64,000 nt of DNA from WHSW01 sp963729075 (GTDB taxonomy: Bacteria; Actinomycetota; Thermoleophilia; Solirubrobacterales; 70-9): NCBI GenBank assembly GCA_963729075.1, contig CAVSMU010000012.1, positions 62,001 to 126,000 on the forward strand. Reading direction: 5' to 3'. Below, in pieces: positions 60,391 through 64,000 of the stretch. Each line of letters starts with the position of its first letter. Within the stretch, counting starts at the first letter, position 1. Below the pieces are notes generated by a model. The model was not told the origin of the DNA, searched no databases, and saw only the letters and a list, made by a program, of their open reading frames with translations. The position numbers were made by a program, and so were the translations under genes.

Positions 60391-60417
60391 GAAGCCGCCC
60401 GGCTGGCGGAGTAGGCG
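60391..60417 (+). repeat. SnoaL junction repeat, copy F (orphan tail)
   Basis: GAAGCCGCCCGGCTGGCGGA, GTAGGCG with no SnoaL gene before it. It closes array 2. Confidence 0.65.
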
Positions 60418-60742
60418 GCGCGACTTTTTCAGGGGCCGTTCCCGGCTCACCGCTGTACCAGCCCGAGAGAGACGACGTGTTTCACCCGACCGGTCAGCGT
60501 CAGGACTGAGGCTTGAAGTCGCGGGCCGCGACATTCCCCCCGTCAGCGCCCGAGCCTTCCCGTCAGCGCAAGAAAGATCCAGTACAGGATCGGTACGCCC
60601 ACGAGGATCAAGATCAAAATCACCGCCGCTGTGGTGCTGACCGGAAGGTGGACATGCCGTGAAGCTACCAGCGCGATCTGCAGGCCGGGCGCCCCAGGCC
60701 GAACCGTTGCCGCTCGCCATCCCCCTGCGGCTAGCTTCCTTC

Positions 60743-61003
60743 TCAGGACTTGCCATGCCGAGCCCGGTGACAGCGCCGGCAGACGGCTTCGAGGAAGCGG
60801 GGATCGTCTCCTTCTGGCGCCGATCGGCCGAGAACGTGGTCGATCTCCTCGGCGGGCGCTCCGCAGTCCACACACCGGCCCTGAGAGCGCCTGAGGACCA
60901 GTTCTCGCGTCCGTCGCCACGGCCGACCCCGCTTCCGACGATGCCTCGGACAGCGTGAGCCCTCCGAGGGCACGCCGCAGACGATGCAGGGCTTCAGAGC
61001 CAT
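60743..61003 (-). CDS. HNH endonuclease-like protein
   Basis: 86 residues. KPCIVCGVPSEGSRCPRHRR, RTRELVLRRSQGRCVDCGAP, EEIDHVLGRS and FLEAVCRRCHRARHGKS give two C-x2-C zinc pairs and the D-H ... C-x2-C-H HNH core. Typical of small phage/genome HNH proteins. Downstream on the same strand, a short hydrophobic frame (60543 to about 60640, ILILILVGVPILYWIFLAL) could be a tiny membrane peptide but lacks a clear start. Confidence 0.75.
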   Translation of the reverse strand: MALKPCIVCGVPSEGSRCPRHRRKRGRPWRRTRELVLRRSQGRCVDCGAPAEEIDHVLGRSAPEGDDPRFLEAVCRRCHRARHGKS

Positions 61004-61084
61004 GCGAGCAGCCTTCCCGCTCAGACCACCGCCGGGAGATCACGCTCGCACAGTTAGTTGGGGAGCATGAAGTGATCGATCGCG

Positions 61085-61288
61085 ATGGAGCTGATCCTTG
61101 CAGTGTCGGTCAAGGAGGCGGGGGTGGGCAGCTGGGTCGTCGTCGCCCTCATCGTGGTGATCCTCCTCTACTTCGGCCGAAACCGACTGACTGCGACCTC
61201 CACTCGTCCATGCCCACGGTGTGGCCGCGACGTGAAGAAGGGGCAGCTCGACTGCCCGCACTGCGGCTTCGACTTCCGCACGATCTGA
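61085..61288 (+). CDS. Small membrane protein with C-terminal zinc ribbon
   Basis: 67 residues. One membrane helix (GSWVVVALIVVILLYF) followed by PCPRCGRDVKKGQLDCPHCG, a C-x2-C-x10-C-x2-C ribbon. The ribbon would face the cytoplasm. Similar short zinc-ribbon anchors are common in actinobacteria; role unknown. Confidence 0.65.
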   Translation: MELILAVSVKEAGVGSWVVVALIVVILLYFGRNRLTATSTRPCPRCGRDVKKGQLDCPHCGFDFRTI

Positions 61289-61563
61289 ACGACACAGCGT
61301 GGGTTGGCTCTCCGCTCTCTGCTGCCACCGACGGCGGCGCTCGGCGTAGGCGGGCGGGATGGCGAGGTTCATGTCCTCGACGAGGTCGAGCCACTCCAAG
61401 GCCCCAGGGAGGTTTCCGACCCGAGCATCGGAGTCGGCTTGCTGTGATCGCGAGGTCGAGGTTCGAGAAGGAGGGGGCCAACCGGCCATCCAGGGTAGTT
61501 CCTCCTCGGCCCGGTCGCCGCCTCGCCCGAGCGGCTCCGATCGGGCCGAAATAGAGTCGGACG
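61289..61563. other. Gap; possible decayed minus-strand ORF
   Basis: On the minus strand a stretch ADSDARVGNLPGALEWLDLV / EDMNLAIPPAYAERRRRW reads like a tetratricopeptide-style helix pair, but no start or stop frames it. Otherwise nothing is visible except the Pit gene promoter region (TAGAGT at 61552-61557). Confidence 0.35.
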
Positions 61564-62574
61564 ATGGACCCGGGGCTCGCGCTGGCGGTGGTGCTCGCGC
61601 TCGCCTTCGCGGTGACCAACGGACTTCACGATGCGGCCAACGCGATCGCGGCCCTTGTCGCGACCCGCGCCGCGCGGCCGAAGCAGGCGATCGTGCTGGC
61701 AACCGTCTTCAACCTGCTCGGCCCGCTGTTCGTCGGCGCGGCGGTCGCCGACACGATCGGCGGCATCGTCACCGTCTCGCCGGCACAGGCCACCGCGGTG
61801 ATCGGCGCCGGCCTCGCCAGCGCGGTGACCTGGAACCTGATCACCTGGCGCCTCGGCCTGCCGTCCTCCTCGGGCCACGCCCTGGTCGGCGGGCTGGTCG
61901 GCGCCGCGCTGGCCGAGGGCGGCGCCGACGCCGTTCTCTGGGGAGGCTTCGACGGGCTGCACCCGGTCGGAGTCGTGGGCACCCTCGTCGCCCTGGCGAT
62001 CTCGCCGTTGCTCGGCGGCGTCGCGGCCCTGATCGTGATCCGCGCGCTCCGCCGACTCGCCCGGCGCGCGACGATGCGGATCAGGGGCCCGGTCAACGGC
62101 GCCCAATGGGTCACCTCGGCGACCCTCGCGTTCAGCCACGGCGCAAACGACGCCCAGAAGGCGGTCGGAGTAGTCGCCGCGCTGCTGCTGGCGGGCGGCG
62201 AGATCGACTCGCTCGACGCGCCGTCGTGGGCGATCGTCGCGTGCTCGCTCGCGCTGACGCTCGGCACCGCCCTCGGCGGATGGCGGATCATCCACACCGT
62301 GGGCCGGCGCATCTACCGGGTCAAGCCAATCGACGGGCTCGCGACCGAGTCCTCGTCGGCCGGGGTGGTCTTCGGCGCCTCGTTGCTGGGGGCCCCGACG
62401 TCGACCAGCCAGGTCGTCGCCTCGGCCGTGGTCGGAGTCGGCGGCGGACGTCGCCGCTGGCATCACGTCCATTGGGCAATAGTCCGTCAGATGGGCGCCG
62501 CCTGGCTGATCACGATGCCGATCACCGCGATCCTCGCGGGTGGGGTCTTCGAGTTGCTGCAGCTGCTGAGCTGA
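61564..62574 (+). CDS. pit: Low-affinity inorganic phosphate transporter (PiT family)
   Basis: 336 residues, about 10 membrane helices. The duplicated PiT signature is present in both halves: AVTNGLHDAANAIAALVATR near the N-terminus and FSHGANDAQKAVGVVAALL in the middle. LPSSSGHALVGGLVGAAL and GAPTSTSQVVASAVVG are conserved as well. Transports phosphate or metal-phosphate with H+/Na+. TAGAGT 6 nt before the ATG suggests a leaderless transcript. Followed 11 bp later by its PhoU-like partner. Confidence 0.92.
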   Translation: MDPGLALAVVLALAFAVTNGLHDAANAIAALVATRAARPKQAIVLATVFNLLGPLFVGAAVADTIGGIVTVSPAQATAVIGAGLASAVTWNLITWRLGLPSSSGHALVGGLVGAALAEGGADAVLWGGFDGLHPVGVVGTLVALAISPLLGGVAALIVIRALRRLARRATMRIRGPVNGAQWVTSATLAFSHGANDAQKAVGVVAALLLAGGEIDSLDAPSWAIVACSLALTLGTALGGWRIIHTVGRRIYRVKPIDGLATESSSAGVVFGASLLGAPTSTSQVVASAVVGVGGGRRRWHHVHWAIVRQMGAAWLITMPITAILAGGVFELLQLLS

Positions 62575-62585
62575 ATGGGGCGGAT

Positions 62586-63200
62586 GTGAGTCGCAAACAC
62601 CATTGGTTCGTACCCGACGACTCCGACGTCCTCGGGTTGCTCGGACGCCAGATCGACGCGACGGTGCACGGACTCGATGCGCTCGCGCTCTGGGCCGGCG
62701 GCGACGCGTCCGCGGCCTCTGCGGTTCGCGCCGCCGAGCACGCCGGCGACGCAGCCAAGCAGGAGGTACTGAGCGCGGTGACCGAGTCTTTCGTGACGCC
62801 GATCGAGCCCGAGGACCTGTTCGCCCTCTCACAGGGAATCGACTCGCTGCTCAACCGCAGCCGCGACCTCGTCAACGAGGCGGAGGCCATGGGTGTGGCG
62901 CCCGACGCGACGATCGGCGAGATGGCTTGCCTGCTCGGGGACTCCCTGCGCGAGGTCGCCGAAGCGGTCGGGCGGCTGACCTCCGACCCCGATGCGGCGG
63001 CCGGGTCCGCGAACGCGGCGATCCGGACCGAGCGCGGGCTCGAGCGCGTCTATTACCAGGGCATGGCAGCGCTGCTCGACAACCCCGACCAGCGCGACCG
63101 GATCGCCAAGCGCGAGCTCTACCGACTGATCGCCCGCCTCGGCGAGGCCGAGGTGGAGGTGGCCGAGCGCGTCATCTACGCGGTGATGAAGGAGCGCTGA
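62586..63200 (+). CDS. DUF47/PhoU-like regulator of the PiT transporter
   Basis: 204 residues from GTG 62586. All-helical PhoU-like bundle: LLGRQIDATVHGLDALALWA, EDLFALSQGIDSLLNRSRDL and RELYRLIARLGEAEVEVAER. DUF47 genes are typically adjacent to pit and modulate phosphate uptake. It begins 11 bp after the transporter stop, so the two are surely one operon. Confidence 0.88.
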   Translation: MSRKHHWFVPDDSDVLGLLGRQIDATVHGLDALALWAGGDASAASAVRAAEHAGDAAKQEVLSAVTESFVTPIEPEDLFALSQGIDSLLNRSRDLVNEAEAMGVAPDATIGEMACLLGDSLREVAEAVGRLTSDPDAAAGSANAAIRTERGLERVYYQGMAALLDNPDQRDRIAKRELYRLIARLGEAEVEVAERVIYAVMKER

Positions 63201-63419
63201 GCACTACCGGTCAGGCGCGGGCTGAACCGCGACCGGCTCGGGCACCAACTGAGATCGAGCACAGCGAAAGGTGCGCCAGCTTTCGCGGGGCCCGACGGCC
63301 CCATCGACTGCGTCGGGTGGGCGCTGTCATTGACGGGACCCAGACAGCGCCCTGTTTCGCATTTGTCGTGTGACGCTCCCCCCGGTTGTTCTTGTCGCGG
63401 CACTTCTTGCGGGTGCCGA

Positions 63420-63560
63420 CAGCATGCGGGCCAGGGGACACGCGGAGCGATTGGGCGAGGTCGGCTTCCAGCGCGATCTCGTATAGCGCCTCGGGCGTTC
63501 CGTCGATCACCCGATGCTCGATCCGGCGACGTCGTACGCCGGCATGACTCGGTCGATGAT
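63420..63560 (-). pseudogene. Possible N-terminal remnant of a small SRPBCC/DUF2867-like gene
   Basis: MPAYDVAGSSI and, in a shifted frame, VIDGTPEALYEIALEADLAQ resemble the N-terminus of polyketide-cyclase-like proteins (strand then PPEAVYEAL.EADLA). It breaks off after about 45 residues. The rest of the gap 63201-63625 shows no gene. Confidence 0.3.
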
Positions 63561-63625
63561 CGTCTCGCTGGCGGCGTCGCCCGGGCGGCTCGAGCCGGTC
63601 CGGCTTGCCGTGACCGCGATCGCGG

Positions 63626-64000
63626 TTAGTGCGCCGCGAGCGCTCGAGCCTTGTCGGCGCCGAGCCGGAGCGGATCCATCCCCACCCCGCGCGGCAGCAC
63701 CAGGACGGGGCACGCGGCCGAGTCGACCAGGTGGCCGGCGACGCTGCCCAGCGCGGTGCGCTTCAGCGCCCCGTAGCCGCGCGACCCGGCGAGGATCAGA
63801 TCGAACTCCCCGCTCGCCTCGGCGAGCAGCCGCCCGGGCGAGCCGCTGAGCAGACGCGCGTCGACCGGCAAATCGGCGGGCACCCGGCCGATCGCGAGGT
63901 CGAGGACGCGTTGCTTTTCCTCGCGCTCGAGGTCGCGAAACTCGGCGTTGGCGAGGATCGAGGCCGCGGCCGCAAGCCCGTAGCGCTCGGGCTCTGCCAC
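63626..64000 (-). CDS. Universal stress protein (UspA), C-terminal part; runs off the window
   Basis: 124 residues visible. FDLILAGSRGYGALKRTALG followed by SVAGHLVDSAACPVLVLPRG is the Usp ATP-binding loop G-x2-G-x9-G-S and final strand. The N-terminal strand and helix lie beyond base 64000. Binds ATP and is induced under stress in relatives. Confidence 0.85.
   Translation of the reverse strand: MAEPERYGLAAAASILANAEFRDLEREEKQRVLDLAIGRVPADLPVDARLLSGSPGRLLAEASGEFDLILAGSRGYGALKRTALGSVAGHLVDSAACPVLVLPRGVGMDPLRLGADKARALAAH

Noticed and set aside
60645..61043. N-terminal part of the minus-strand frame 60543-61043
   Set aside because: Out of frame with, and antisense in meaning to, the HNH gene that has clear zinc pairs; only its last ~30 hydrophobic codons could be real.

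Overview
The window is a high-GC (roughly 70%) chromosomal segment of an actinobacterium. It is most likely from class Thermoleophilia (Solirubrobacterales or a relative). The lineage call is an inference from several things seen together: many GTG/TTG and leaderless starts, a run of SnoaL-like proteins that all begin MSQENVEIV and end ALEAAGLSE, csrA, a UPF0173 hydrolase, a DUF7144 membrane protein and actinobacterial ICE-type relaxase/integrase remnants. No rRNA or other decisive marker is present.

Layout. 0-6.5 kb: a surface-polysaccharide cluster with three PAPS-type sulfotransferases, a MurG-like glycosyltransferase and a flippase, suggesting a sulfated glycan. 6.5-18.6 kb: housekeeping and regulatory genes (csrA, secreted nuclease, class I FBP aldolase, YbdK ligase, a zinc-ribbon pseudo-rhomboid, methyltransferase, GNAT, UPF0173 hydrolase, an R2-like di-metal protein, a 47-codon small ORF with its own SD and terminator, a NarL/histidine kinase pair, and a sigma factor fused to a zinc anti-sigma motif). 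18.7-30.3 kb: tRNA-Leu, a stand-alone HisKA-like mini-protein, TetR/ABC-2 exporter, TetR/cupin, MFS/aldehyde dehydrogenase, a HAMP-cyclase, a secreted glycoside hydrolase and a methyltransferase. 30.4-43.9 kb: CsbD-like stress proteins, a luciferase-like oxidoreductase, a penicillin-acylase-type Ntn hydrolase, an XRE/nucleotidyltransferase pair, a PLP dehydratase, a NAGPA-domain protein, and a four-gene catabolic-looking operon led by an aminotransferase-fold protein without its catalytic lysine.

43.9-60.4 kb is accessory DNA. It holds 3' halves of tRNA-fMet and tRNA-Arg, an excisionase/tyrosine-integrase pair, a complete IS1182-type insertion sequence with a 4-bp target duplication, two arrays of SnoaL genes whose borders recur as DNA repeats even where the gene between them is unrelated, a broken MazEF-like pair, a transporter fragment, a tRNA-Gly 5' half, and the relaxase-tail/xis/truncated-integrase remnant of a conjugative element. 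60.5-64 kb returns to ordinary genes (HNH protein, Pit phosphate transporter with its PhoU-like partner, universal stress protein running off the end).

Sequence quality matters for using this annotation. At least eight conserved genes, plus a TetR gene and some hypotheticals, are each broken by single-base G/C insertions and never by deletions. Removing the extra base restores a full-length family member with a codon count divisible by three. I therefore treat these genes as probably intact in the organism and give their full spans.
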